Source: Discostella pseudostelligera
Lineage: Eukaryota > Bacillariophyta > Thalassiosirophyceae > Thalassiosirales > Thalassiosiraceae
Length of the DNA stretch: 22,105 nt
Direction of reading: 5' to 3'
NCBI GenBank assembly: GCA_036940085.1
Contig: JALLBK010000168.1
Location: 1-22,105, forward strand
Shown here: in pieces, positions 6,341 to 15,171 of the stretch
Position numbering within the stretch: the first letter of the stretch is position 1
Layout of the letters: every line of letters starts with the position of its first letter
Program-made: the position numbers and the translations under genes
Notes under the pieces: generated by a model
Seen by the model: only the letters and a program-made list of their open reading frames with translations
Told to the model about the DNA's origin: nothing
Databases searched by the model: none

Positions 6341-8781
6341 CCAACGACGGCGGCAGGTCTGGTAGGCAAATACGAACAGCGACAACCATGGCAACGATGA
6401 GAGTACTCACCACCACCACTATGACGATGATGACAACAACATCCTGGCTAGTAGCAGCACTCGTAAAAGACGATGCATGGGCAGCGATAAATGTCAATCG
6501 ACGGGCTTCCAATGTTCGTGTTTTGCAATATGGCGAAGAAGGTGGGAGGGGTCATCCTTACGAGCAGTATTCGACACATCGATTGTTACAATCTGAAACA
6601 GAACAATCTTCATCAGAAACAACGGGAGAAGATTCCAGTGAGGTGTTTTTCGAGGACAATCGATACCCCGTGTCAACAATGACACCAACAGCAGCAGCAT
6701 CTACGGAGACAACATCGCGATCTCCTTCCTTACGTCCAACAACCCAATTCCCCACCGTGATCAGCTACGATGCCTCCCTCTACGAACCGTTGAGAATAGA
6801 AATAGATAGTCGACAATTGCAGCAATTGGTCCAATCCAATGCCCAAAAATATGAATATTTGGTTACCTACATTACCGAAACGGCGGCACCCACGGCTGCT
6901 ACATTCTGGTCCAATCATCTATCCACCATACCAGTTTCAGGATCCATCACCGTCTACCAAGACGATTGTCCAGTATCTTGGACGGACAATGATACTTCCG
7001 AGTATCACACATTTAGCAATGCTGATCTTGTCTTATATTTAATTCTCGACGAGGGACCATGTCTCGAAGCGGACCCACCCATTGCGTTCTCGAATGAATG
7101 TTTATCGGACCAATTTGATCGTCCTATTGCCGGAACACTGTTACTATGTTCCGATAACTTTGCAGACATCTCGTCAGATACTTCCGAGGGAACATCCCAA
7201 CGTCAAAAGATTGATGAGGTATTGCAGCATGAATTAACACACATTTTAGGGATGAGTGGGGCCACAATGCCCTATTGGAGGGATGCCACGAAAGGTGGTG
7301 CACCGTACACACCACGTCCATTAGTCGAAGAGGAGGTGGTGTGTGTCAATGGAGAAACGCAGAATATTACCATGCCTTCCCAAAGCACAATAATGGAAGG
7401 TGTAACAACGACAGGAGTGAGATACTTTGAGGTGGTGACGCCGACAGTTCGGAATGTCGTTGCGAATCAATTCGATTGCGAGGATGCAACCGGTGCTCGC
7501 TTAGATCATAATGAGTACTACAATTGCATAGGTAGTCATTGGAGTCCTCTCTTCTTCGGAACCGAAACGCTGGTGGCACGTGATATGCCGTGGGAGCAAT
7601 CGATTACGGCAGTTACATTGGCATTGCTGGAGGACACTGGGTGGTACAGAGCAAATTACACTGCGTCAACGGGGGTGCTCTCACCGTCAAGTCATGGATA
7701 CGGTGCGGGATGTAACTTCTTGACCAACGATTGCATAGTGGATGATGAAGTACCCACCTATGGCTCGGGCTTGTTTTGCAATGAAATGACGGAAGCATCG
7801 TCTATCAAATGTGATGTCAGTCATAAGCGTGCGGCCAGGTGCGATCTTATCGATTACAATTCCTACGCCGACAACCCAATCTATCCCTATTGGGTGGTGC
7901 CTGACGCGCCACCTACAGAATACCAACAACGTTTTGCCAACTCTGGCCTTGGTTCGTTTCTGCGGTATGATGCAGATTATTGTCCCACATATTCGGCCCC
8001 ACCGGATTTTATTCTTGATGGTAATGGGGATCCTACTGGACCATATTACATGGAATGTTTAGTAGCTGACACCGCACCCGACGATGCGTATGGATTCGAA
8101 ACGTTTGGAAATGATGACAGCCGATGTTTTAATACCATCGGAAGTATTGATCGCCCACTATGTCTGACTATTGAATGCATTGAATCCGGGGGAGATATCA
8201 CATTGGCCGTATCCGTGGGTAATGGACAAAAGATTGCCTGCAAAACGGATGGACAAATGCTGGATTTACCTGGATTGAGCTATGTTCAGATTGAATGTCC
8301 ACGTAGGGAAATTCTTTGCCCAGGGTACGTACTACCAATTCTTTTCATTGTTTCACTTTGTCTTCCATCCCAAGTTTCTCACGATACGAGCTCAAATTAT
8401 TTACACAGATCGTTCTGTCCAGCCAATTGTTCTGGTCGCGGCATTTGTCGCCATGGAGTTGTGAATGGATGCAAATGCTTTGATCGAGAAGACACAAGTC
8501 CAACTTGTCAAAACTCACCAATTATACCACCGTTACCTATCCCAACGCTTGCGCCATCGATTGACGTGGAACTAACATCGAACACTCCGACTTCGGAAAC
8601 ATCCCAGGGCAGTGGATTCATTACTATTGTCACTTCGAATACCAATAAGCCTCCACCCCCGAGCCCAACCTCAATGCCACCCACACAGGAGGAATTGGCT
8701 GTCGAGGAGCCGACAACAGCCTCCTCAGTGGCGAAAGCAACCCCCTTGCTATTTTGGGCATTACTTTTCATTCTGCTTTAG
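6337..8781 (+). CDS. Leishmanolysin-like (GP63, peptidase M8) metalloprotease, probably secreted and GPI-anchored
   Basis: Exons 6337-8324 and 8409-8781, 786 aa. The zinc motif HELTH is at 298-302. The distant third ligand in GSHWSPLFFG is His401, and the family signature continues as LALLEDTGWYRANY and GYGAGCNFL, followed by many cysteines. The residue corresponding to the Met-turn Met appears to be Leu431. An EGF-like Cys cluster (CPANCSGRGIC) follows the intron, then a Pro/Ser/Thr-rich stalk and a hydrophobic C-terminus (PLLFWALLFILL), a typical GPI-attachment signal. ATG 6388 (ACCATGG) is an alternative start placing the hydrophobic TSWLVAALV nearer the N-terminus. The frame is open back to 6166, but that stretch contains promoter palindromes. 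The 84-nt intron (8325-8408) is a multiple of three with no stop. Diatom GP63 homologues probably act at the cell surface or wall; the substrate is unknown. Confidence 0.88.
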   Translation: MTNDGGRSGRQIRTATTMATMRVLTTTTMTMMTTTSWLVAALVKDDAWAAINVNRRASNVRVLQYGEEGGRGHPYEQYSTHRLLQSETEQSSSETTGEDSSEVFFEDNRYPVSTMTPTAAASTETTSRSPSLRPTTQFPTVISYDASLYEPLRIEIDSRQLQQLVQSNAQKYEYLVTYITETAAPTAATFWSNHLSTIPVSGSITVYQDDCPVSWTDNDTSEYHTFSNADLVLYLILDEGPCLEADPPIAFSNECLSDQFDRPIAGTLLLCSDNFADISSDTSEGTSQRQKIDEVLQHELTHILGMSGATMPYWRDATKGGAPYTPRPLVEEEVVCVNGETQNITMPSQSTIMEGVTTTGVRYFEVVTPTVRNVVANQFDCEDATGARLDHNEYYNCIGSHWSPLFFGTETLVARDMPWEQSITAVTLALLEDTGWYRANYTASTGVLSPSSHGYGAGCNFLTNDCIVDDEVPTYGSGLFCNEMTEASSIKCDVSHKRAARCDLIDYNSYADNPIYPYWVVPDAPPTEYQQRFANSGLGSFLRYDADYCPTYSAPPDFILDGNGDPTGPYYMECLVADTAPDDAYGFETFGNDDSRCFNTIGSIDRPLCLTIECIESGGDITLAVSVGNGQKIACKTDGQMLDLPGLSYVQIECPRREILCPGYVLPILFIVSLCLPSQVSHDTSSNYLHRSFCPANCSGRGICRHGVVNGCKCFDREDTSPTCQNSPIIPPLPIPTLAPSIDVELTSNTPTSETSQGSGFITIVTSNTNKPPPPSPTSMPPTQEELAVEEPTTASSVAKATPLLFWALLFILL

Positions 8782-8846
8782 GATCGAGAGATATCCGAGC
8801 AAGACAGAGAGCGCTAGCTAATAATGAAGAAGCAATCCATAAGTTC

Positions 8847-10433
8847 TCATTTAATACTCGTTCTCATCCGTCGCAAAGCCGTACTACTCATACCATGAGG
8901 TTCTGTCCTCTGCGTGCAAAGCAACTTCAGTGGAGCAAGTCCCAATACCTTCTCTCGGTAATTATTCAACTTCCGTCCCGTCGGCAGTGTCTCATGACTT
9001 AACACCAATGCATCGAAATCATTCGCAAGTGGCTGTCCCGGTGGACCATACTCATCATTGATGGGTACGCATCGTATACGATTCTTCATCCCCGGGGCTA
9101 AATTCCCAATGAAGTCCATCACCCCGGCGATTCGTTCCTCGAGGGGGGGGATGCATTCTGCAAACGCCTTTTTGGTTAACATTTCATCGCGGGTGACACC
9201 AATGAGTAATCGACCATTCATTGGTTGAACCGAAGATATAGCCAAAGTGAGTAGCTTTCGATGACCGTAGTGCATCCCATCGAAGGTCCCCCCGACGCAT
9301 ACGGAGGAGTAGAGGGAGGATGGGGGGATGGATGTCCCACCGGGACCGATGAGGCCATTGGTATCGCCACTTCTGCTGCTGCTGCTGTCCCTACTCCTTC
9401 TATTGCCATTGTTGTTACTAGTATCATCATTGCTCCTCATCCGAATTTTATCAAATGCATCCTCATCTTCCAAAAACACTACATTCGGATCGTCCGTCAC
9501 CTCAGCCCCATCTGGCCAATCATCGACATGCAACGTTTCAAGTGGCTTCAGCCCCTTAAGTTGCCGTTCGGCATTCACCGCCAACACATGCTCCCGTAGT
9601 CCACCCAATCCCTGACCTTCTTGTGTGGCATAGGCCCGTCCAGATCCACCCGCATTCAAGTCCGAGGTTATCCACCCGGTAATGGAATCATGACTACAGA
9701 TGCAAGCCAAGTCGGGACGTAACTCAATCCATCCCTCGGGGGGGGTATTGGGCAAATTTTGCGGGTAGACGATGAGATCGAGGAGTTCCCCCCCCGTTGT
9801 GATGGTGCTTCCACCACCAGTATTATTATTGGCTTTCGCATTCTCCCGTTCATCCAATCCAAATGCTGCATCCCATGCCATACTGTACACTTCTCCCGCA
9901 TACCGACGCAATTGTGTCAAACTAACCATTGAATCTGAATCAGCCTCCCCCGTCTTACTATTCGAACCTCCAGTGTTGGTACGTAATACTACACTTAATT
10001 TTTCCGATGTGACTGAGATGGCAGTCTCGAGTATGGCCTCGTTCGCAATCCGAGCAGAGGCAGAGTGAGGCATGGTTAAGATGGCGAGGGTGTGCTTGTG
10101 TCGTTTTTTGTTGGGAGCTGTTGCTGCAGTGGCAGATGCTGGAGATGTCTCGTCGTTTTGGGAGGAAGACATGATCATAATATGTTTTCCCCTGCTGCTG
10201 TTATTGCCTTGAGGTGCTAATGATAATTTATGTACTGTCGACGCTGAAGAATACCATTGCATCGATGTTGTTTTTGCATGATGATGATGATGAATGCTCC
10301 TCCTTGGATGCACCACCGACAATGCCAACGATGGGGATGCCGCCGACGCGATGATGAAAACAGTGGACATCATTACTACGGCGGAAGAGCGATGGTGTTG
10401 ATGTTTGCGATATGATTGATGATTGGGTGCCAT
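8847..10433 (-). CDS. Phosphopantetheine adenylyltransferase (eukaryotic COASY-type PPAT)
   Basis: Single exon, 528 aa. It catalyses 4'-phosphopantetheine + ATP to dephospho-CoA, the penultimate step of CoA synthesis. The nucleotidyltransferase domain is at about 377-528: GGTFDGMHYGH at 381-391 (the HxGH-type site), LLIGVTRDEML, and HGMSSTALR (513-521) as the closing ISSTxxR-type motif. Residues about 95-340 resemble the poorly conserved N-terminal region of eukaryotic PPAT/CoA synthase (HSASARIANEAI, LDLIVYPQNLP). An Asn/Ser/Arg linker (about 342-366) separates the two. No dephospho-CoA kinase domain follows, so it is a monofunctional PPAT. Residues 16-40 (SSAVVMMSTVFIIASAASPSLALS) look like a signal peptide or anchor, unexpected for a cytosolic enzyme, followed by a His run. 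The stop codon is 65 bp from the protease stop. Confidence 0.88.
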   Translation of the reverse strand: MAPNHQSYRKHQHHRSSAVVMMSTVFIIASAASPSLALSVVHPRRSIHHHHHAKTTSMQWYSSASTVHKLSLAPQGNNSSRGKHIMIMSSSQNDETSPASATAATAPNKKRHKHTLAILTMPHSASARIANEAILETAISVTSEKLSVVLRTNTGGSNSKTGEADSDSMVSLTQLRRYAGEVYSMAWDAAFGLDERENAKANNNTGGGSTITTGGELLDLIVYPQNLPNTPPEGWIELRPDLACICSHDSITGWITSDLNAGGSGRAYATQEGQGLGGLREHVLAVNAERQLKGLKPLETLHVDDWPDGAEVTDDPNVVFLEDEDAFDKIRMRSNDDTSNNNGNRRSRDSSSSRSGDTNGLIGPGGTSIPPSSLYSSVCVGGTFDGMHYGHRKLLTLAISSVQPMNGRLLIGVTRDEMLTKKAFAECIPPLEERIAGVMDFIGNLAPGMKNRIRCVPINDEYGPPGQPLANDFDALVLSHETLPTGRKLNNYREKVLGLAPLKLLCTQRTEPHGMSSTALRRMRTSIK

Positions 10434-10881
10434 GATTTATTGCTCCCGACAGGGCGGTGTTGGTGTACCAATGGAGCAAGCGATTGCAATTGGAAACGAA
10501 GGAGTTTCTCAATGAAACAGAAGCGCGTTGCAAGGGCTATTTCTAGTTTGAATTGATTCTCCCCTCTCAGAGTAATAATAATAGCACTACCAATAATGTC
10601 GTCGTCGTCGTCATTGTCGTCGTCGGCGGCGTCTTCATCTCTGTGTTTGTTTGGGTGTTTGGTGTTGGGTTCATCTTGTGATAGCTTCGCCCTGATTGTG
10701 ACGCCATGTCCTGAAATTGAAAAACCAGCTTCCACGTTAGGAACAGTACATGTAATCTACATACCTAATCCGGTGTTGATACATAACGCGGAGTTTTATT
10801 CAATTTTAAAAGTCAAAATTATTCGAATTTTAAAATTAAATGACTTCGTCACTGAGGAACCAATACAAATTGAGAAAAACG

Positions 10882-10889
10882 TGACGTCA
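10882..10889. promoter_or_regulatory. Perfect CRE palindrome TGACGTCA
   Basis: This eight-base palindrome is the canonical bZIP/CREB site. In the diatom Phaeodactylum, TGACGT-type elements (CCREs) mediate CO2/cAMP repression of a plastid carbonic anhydrase promoter. It lies 290 bp upstream of the thioredoxin-like start. Function here is inferred from sequence only. Confidence 0.45.
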
Positions 10890-11125
10890 TTCTGCCGAGG
10901 CTACGTTCCGAGGAATCAGTACAGCGTGTGGAAGAAGGAGAGACAGACGGACGGACGGACGACGACGACGACGTCCGCTCCGAGCGACGACGCGACGCCG
11001 CAAAACCAACACACAACAAACAAGGAGGATAGACATAGACGCGACGATGGCCATCATCTCCATCTCCATCGGCATCGGCAGCATCGATGTCGTAGTAGGA
11101 GTATCGGAGACGACACCGAAAAGAA

Positions 11126-11146
11126 GCGGATCTCGGATTTCGGATC
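11126..11146. repeat. Three heptamers of TCGGATC type upstream of the thioredoxin-like gene
   Basis: Units GCGGATC, TCGGATT and TCGGATC at 11126-11132, 11133-11139 and 11140-11146, ending 32 bp before the proposed ATG at 11179. They match the four-unit array upstream of the RUS gene at 6085-6112. Confidence 0.6.
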
Positions 11147-11178
11147 TCATTCATCGGCATTTCAAGAATTGCGAGACT

Positions 11179-11985
11179 ATGATGCGAGCAGTGAAAGTTC
11201 TATCCATCAGCGGCGTACTTGCTACGAGCGGCTCCTCGTCCTCTTCGTCCGCCGCTGCATTTCTAATCCCAGCGGCATCATCCAATATGTCACCGACGTC
11301 GACATCGACATCGTCACGCTTACGGCCCCAAATAACATCGTGTTATGCTCGAGAACCCACACGGATATATTACCGAGACGATGACAATGCTTCAATCGAC
11401 GCCATGATGGGTGTCGAGCCGACAAGACCACCATCAATTGCCGATGAAGATTACCAAACTGCGCCATCATCAGATTTTCGAAGTAGAATGAGAAGAATTC
11501 TCGTTCAGCAGCAGAAGAATGCTGCTTCATCTCGACGATCAAATACTAAATCTATAACATCTTTAGAAGACTTTGCATCAGTTATCGAGGAGGGGAGAAG
11601 AGAAGGCAAGTTGGTGGTGGTTCGATTTCATGCAACATGGTGCAAGGTAAGTAATCGACCTCACAACATTCTCTCTTTTATTGGTGTCGGAACAATTCCC
11701 CAACAAAGTCTCTAACATTTTCCATCCTCGTTTTTGCGCATTAAGAAATGTCAAAGTCTACGCCCATCCTTTGACAAACTTGCCATTTCTCATCCAAACA
11801 TTACATTTGTCGATGTACCAATCTTGGAAAGCAACACCAATCTACATCAAGGATTAGGAGTCAAATCGGTGCCCTATGGCCATATCTATCATCCGACGAA
11901 TGGATTGGTTGTGGAAACGAAGTTATCACGACAAAGTTTGGGTGAATTTGTAGATTTGATGATGATGCATTCTACTACGTGCTGA
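11179..11985 (+). CDS. Plastid-targeted thioredoxin-like protein with WCKKC active site
   Basis: Two exons, 11179-11646 and 11746-11985 (99-nt intron, donor GTAAGT), 235 aa. Residues 1-30 form a signal peptide ending SSAAAF|LIPA, an ASAFAP-type plastid motif with Phe28. Residues 30-125 are a low-complexity transit and linker region. The thioredoxin fold covers about 125-230: KLVVVRFHATW then Cys155-Lys-Lys-Cys158, with the intron falling exactly between the two lysines, and cis-Pro199 in KSVPYGHIY. WCKKC resembles the atypical WCRKC plastid thioredoxins of plants rather than classical WCGPC forms, so the redox partner and potential probably differ. The frame is open to ATG 11047, but that would bury the signal peptide 44 residues inside, so I prefer 11179. 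Confidence 0.85.
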
Positions 11986-12489
11986 GTTGCGGTTCACCGT
12001 ATCGACGAGTTGTGTTGAAGCAGATAGATAGATTATGAGAGAAAGTTCGTAGTACACATATCAAGGGAATACTGAATATCAAGCCCTGTCGGTGCTGCAA
12101 ATGATTATTACATGCCACAATGTAAATAATATTGAATAAGTAGATAGAATAGTGTTCATTGCAATGTTGATTACCATCCATGGACAATGATGTTGGCTAT
12201 CATACAGCTCCCCGACGAACGAAAAATTGCCGCCGATATTTAGGAGTATCTAGTAGGATTGGAAATAGTGGAACGTCAAGTCGGTGTGAGAGAGGGCGTT
12301 CATGGTCATGGTCCTGGGCGGAACTTTAGTTGGAGCAGCTTGAGATCGTACATCGTACGGACAAGTAGTAGTAGTGTTGGAGGATAATCTTTGTGTACAT
12401 TCTACGTAGGAGCTAGTATGATTCTCAATGAGGCCTTAGTGTCTCCTCCACTCTCCTCACACAATCACAACTCAACGACGACCTTGACC
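11986..12489. promoter_or_regulatory. 504-bp spacer between thioredoxin-like and Q-rich protein genes
   Basis: The only spacer between two genes pointing the same way in the window. It should hold the 3' UTR of the thioredoxin-like gene and the promoter of the next. ACGTCA (TGACGT reversed) occurs at 12273-12278, 212 bp before the next start. No gene is seen. The frame is open from 12391, but the family-like sequence starts at ATG 12490. Confidence 0.5.
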
Positions 12490-13746
12490 ATGGCCGCCCT
12501 CTGGGACAGCGTCGTCGCCACCGCCTCCAAGGCTGCCGCCCAAGCCGGCGAAACCACCCAAGTAGTCGCCATCAAAGCCAAACTTCATGCCGATATCCTC
12601 GTCATTGATCGAGACATACACGCCCGTAAGGAGAAATTCGGTGTGGAAATGTACGCCCACCTCCAGGGCATTACATCGACGCAAGAATTCTACGTCGCCG
12701 ATGATCGACTTATTAATATTATACGACCGACGCTCATCAAGGCCCAACGGGAGGTGGCGGCCTACGAACGTAAGCGTGATACAATGCGGGGGAAGGTGAA
12801 TCTCGTCGAGGCAGAGCGGTGTGGCACTGGATCAATTTTCTATGCGGCCACCATAAGCGAAAAGTTATACAATGCTGCGAAATTTGCCGCCGCGGGGGCG
12901 AAGGAGGCGGCATCCAAGACGGAGCTGGCCATGCTCGAACGACAGATTCTTGGTTTTAAAGAAGAGTTTGGTGTAGAGCTATATCCCATATTCGAAAGCA
13001 TGGAAGATAATGAGGGATGGCTCCCCACCGACCGGAAGGTCCGATCTTTGTATGATTGTGCACGTGAGGATATTGCCAAGATGAAGAAATTGCAGGAGGA
13101 GAAGCGTGAACAGATGTTACGGTTAGATGGAGTTGAGGGGAGTGGATTGACCCCAACGACGGTACCACCTACCACCACCTCAGCTGCAGCGGCAACTACC
13201 AATATTCATGCGACAGTGGGGATTGGACAGACAACAACGACGTCAATGCCTTGGGCATCGAGTGCTCTGCCATCGGCGGTGGCAGTGCCTGTAGGGAATG
13301 GATACGGAGCAACTACACAACCTACATTGCAGTCATCACAGCCATCCTATGCTTTTCAACAGCAGCAGCAACAGCAAACCAGTCATGATAGTGGGTTCAG
13401 CTTCATGCAATCCTCACAGCCAAGTAGCGATTCCGCAATGCAATCATCCATGCCACAGTATTCCATCAGCAGCGTAGCCAATCAGCAACAATATCCGCAG
13501 CAGCAGTCAATAGCACCATCATCACAACCACCGTCACAGCATAAGTCAGTGTTTGACCCGTTCGATGCCATTGCCGGTCCAACCGCCAATGCCGTAACTT
13601 CATCATCTGCCTACGCCACTCCAGCTCCAGCCAGCAATACTGCGCACTTCGATCCAAATTCAATGTCTTACAGCAATAATCAACAAAAGGGCAGTGGTAG
13701 TAGTTTGGCATTGAGTGATGCAGATATGAATTTGTTCAAGTTTTAA
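12490..13746 (+). CDS. Unrecognised protein: duplicated FGVE-Y helical module plus Q/S-rich tail with DPF motif
   Basis: Single exon, 418 aa from ATG 12490 (ACCATGG context); an in-frame ATG at 12391 adds 33 unremarkable residues. I do not recognise a named family. The N-terminal half (about 1-215) is predicted helical, charged and coiled-coil-like, and holds two related modules: KEKFGVEMY (47-55) and KEEFGVELY (157-165), each after a helix rich in Leu/Ile and followed by acidic and basic helices. The C-terminal half (about 218-418) is disordered, rich in Gln, Ser, Thr, Pro and Ala, with a seven-Gln run near 291-297. It contains FDPF (355-358) and ends DMNLFKF. DPF and related short motifs bind clathrin adaptors in other eukaryotes, so a membrane-trafficking role is possible but only inferred. 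No signal peptide or membrane segment. Confidence 0.75.
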   Translation: MAALWDSVVATASKAAAQAGETTQVVAIKAKLHADILVIDRDIHARKEKFGVEMYAHLQGITSTQEFYVADDRLINIIRPTLIKAQREVAAYERKRDTMRGKVNLVEAERCGTGSIFYAATISEKLYNAAKFAAAGAKEAASKTELAMLERQILGFKEEFGVELYPIFESMEDNEGWLPTDRKVRSLYDCAREDIAKMKKLQEEKREQMLRLDGVEGSGLTPTTVPPTTTSAAAATTNIHATVGIGQTTTTSMPWASSALPSAVAVPVGNGYGATTQPTLQSSQPSYAFQQQQQQQTSHDSGFSFMQSSQPSSDSAMQSSMPQYSISSVANQQQYPQQQSIAPSSQPPSQHKSVFDPFDAIAGPTANAVTSSSAYATPAPASNTAHFDPNSMSYSNNQQKGSGSSLALSDADMNLFKF

Positions 13747-14202
13747 GTTGGTGTTGGGATAAGATCCGAACAAGAGCGAATAGAAGAGCGCTATCTTTGC
13801 AATGAGGACAGCAGCGTTGTACTTAGCGAAGTCCCAGTTTGTGTTTTTATCTGCATTATTACTTATTAGATAGTTTGTCCGCCTGTGAGCAAAACGCACG
13901 TGAAGTGAAAATCGTCTCGTTGATGACCAATGATTATTCCCATTCACCCGCCACCCACCGAATACCAACAAACGCCAACCACAACTGTATCGATAAAAGT
14001 TATCATCATGATACAGTCGTCGAAGTTGAGCTATTCGACCTACTGACTTATTTGGCAAGAGCGAATTTCCTGTGAAACAAAGGGAAGAACGAGCAAAGCA
14101 AATGATGTGTTAGATGTGGGACGATGCGACATGCGACGTCCAAACGACAATTTTCTAACAATCACCAATAGAGAGATCGACAACCATACATTAAATATAC
14201 AC
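13747..14202. other. 456-bp convergent spacer with an inverted repeat
   Basis: Lies between the stop codons of the Q-rich protein gene and FabZ, so it should hold both 3' UTRs. It is much longer than the other convergent spacers here (48-109 bp). It contains an inverted repeat, ACTGTATC (13984-13991) and GATACAGT (14010-14017), with a smaller GATAA/TTATC pair inside the loop. No gene or tRNA was found. Confidence 0.45.
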
Positions 14203-14814
14203 TCACATCTCATCCAACTCCACCACCATCTCGCCATCAACATACGCACATCCGGTGGCAGTAGCAATTCCAAATCGTTTATTCCATTTCTTAATCTTCA
14301 CCTCCATCACCAATGTATCACCTGGCACCACCGGTTTTTTCCACTTGACACCATCAACACCAGCAAAGAAGAATACAGCGCCTGGTTCCGCACCTTCCAT
14401 TTGTAAGCAAACAATGCCTGCCAATTGCGCAAGAGCCTCGACTTGGAGCACACCAGGCATAATCGGACGGTCTGGGAAATGTCCAGTAAAGTGTGGTTCA
14501 TTGAGGGTTACAGATTTAATACCCACGGCACTTTTTCCCGCTTCGTATTCGACGACCTTATCGACTAATAGGAATGGATAACGATGGGGTAAGACTTTGG
14601 CAATATCCTCGAGGGTGAAGATGGTTTTTACCGATGAGGTTAGGGCAGAGATTTGTTCGGCGCTGCGGGGTTTCGACGGTTCTGCCTCTTCATCTTTGTC
14701 CTTGCCGAAAAGTTGTGATGTGCGAGGAGATTGTTGGGTGAATACTTGGGGAGTGGTGGGTGCCAAGAAGGCGGTGGCGGTGGAGGCAAGGGTGGCTAGG
14801 AGGGCGAGCTTCAT
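14203..14814 (-). CDS. fabZ: Plastid (3R)-3-hydroxyacyl-ACP dehydratase FabZ
   Basis: Single exon, 203 aa. It dehydrates 3-hydroxyacyl-ACP to trans-2-enoyl-ACP in type II fatty acid synthesis. Residues 1-16 are a signal peptide ending STATA|FLAP (Phe16), a clear plastid motif; the transit region reaches about residue 60. The hot-dog domain starts at TLEDIAKVLPHRYPFLLVD (67-85). Catalytic His112 lies in HFTGHFP and Glu126 in MPGVLQVEALAQLAG. Mature length of about 145 aa fits bacterial FabZ. The gene diverges from the plastid pyruvate dehydrogenase E2 gene across 357 bp, linking acetyl-CoA supply with acyl-chain elongation. Confidence 0.95.
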   Translation of the reverse strand: MKLALLATLASTATAFLAPTTPQVFTQQSPRTSQLFGKDKDEEAEPSKPRSAEQISALTSSVKTIFTLEDIAKVLPHRYPFLLVDKVVEYEAGKSAVGIKSVTLNEPHFTGHFPDRPIMPGVLQVEALAQLAGIVCLQMEGAEPGAVFFFAGVDGVKWKKPVVPGDTLVMEVKIKKWNKRFGIATATGCAYVDGEMVVELDEM

Positions 14815-15171
14815 GGCGAAGGGTATCGTAGGATAGGATTAGGATTGATCCGATGAAGCGATGAAGATCGGCAGTGTTTTTGTGTGGAAAAGCCGAGAGA
14901 GAGAGCGAGGGTGCATGACAGTGGCTGGCTACGTAGGAATCAGTATATTTGATCAACGGAAAGATCCGTACAGCCTCTCCGCGAGAGCTGTGTGTGACGT
15001 ACGCTTTGTGTCCAAGAGGGAGAGTGACATCATTCGTCAACTCTCGATGGCAAAAGACGACGCCACCTATCTCCTTTTGGTTGGTGCATTGCGTATTGCG
15101 TTGCAATCTCACTTCCTCCTTCGACGACCCCATCCTACGGATTGTACACAATTCAATTCTCATCAGTGACA
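14815..15171. promoter_or_regulatory. Divergent promoter region shared by FabZ and plastid PDH E2
   Basis: 357 bp between two start codons facing apart. TGACGT occurs at 14995-15000 (extended as TGACGTACG), and a GTGACATCATTCGTCA stretch follows at about 15024-15039. Both resemble bZIP half-sites. No convincing coding sequence. Coordinated control of the two plastid lipid genes is inferred from arrangement only. Confidence 0.5.

Larger units (their letters stand above)
10434..11178. promoter_or_regulatory. 745-bp divergent spacer between PPAT and thioredoxin-like genes
   Basis: No convincing gene. It contains a (TCG)-rich triplet run at about 10597-10632, an AT-rich stretch near 10797-10845, a perfect TGACGTCA palindrome at 10882-10889, ACGG/ACG tandem repeats at about 10946-10973, an ATCTCC/ATCGGC run at 11050-11085 and the TCGGATC-type heptamers at 11126-11146. 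A frame is open from 10596 to 11384, but it is low-complexity and overlaps the real thioredoxin exon in another frame. Confidence 0.6.

Noticed and set aside
9360..9425. CTGCTG/CTCCTT-type short repeats
   Set aside because: They encode the low-complexity Ser/Asn/Arg linker of PPAT, an ordinary coding microsatellite.
11047..11178. N-terminal extension of the thioredoxin-like protein
   Set aside because: Encoded by ATC/TCC repeats and the TCGGATC heptamers; it would precede and disable a clear signal peptide with an AAAF motif.
10596..11384. 262-codon plus-strand frame beginning MSSSSSLSSS
   Set aside because: Built from TCG and GACG repeats, no domain, and overlaps the true thioredoxin-like exon in a different frame.
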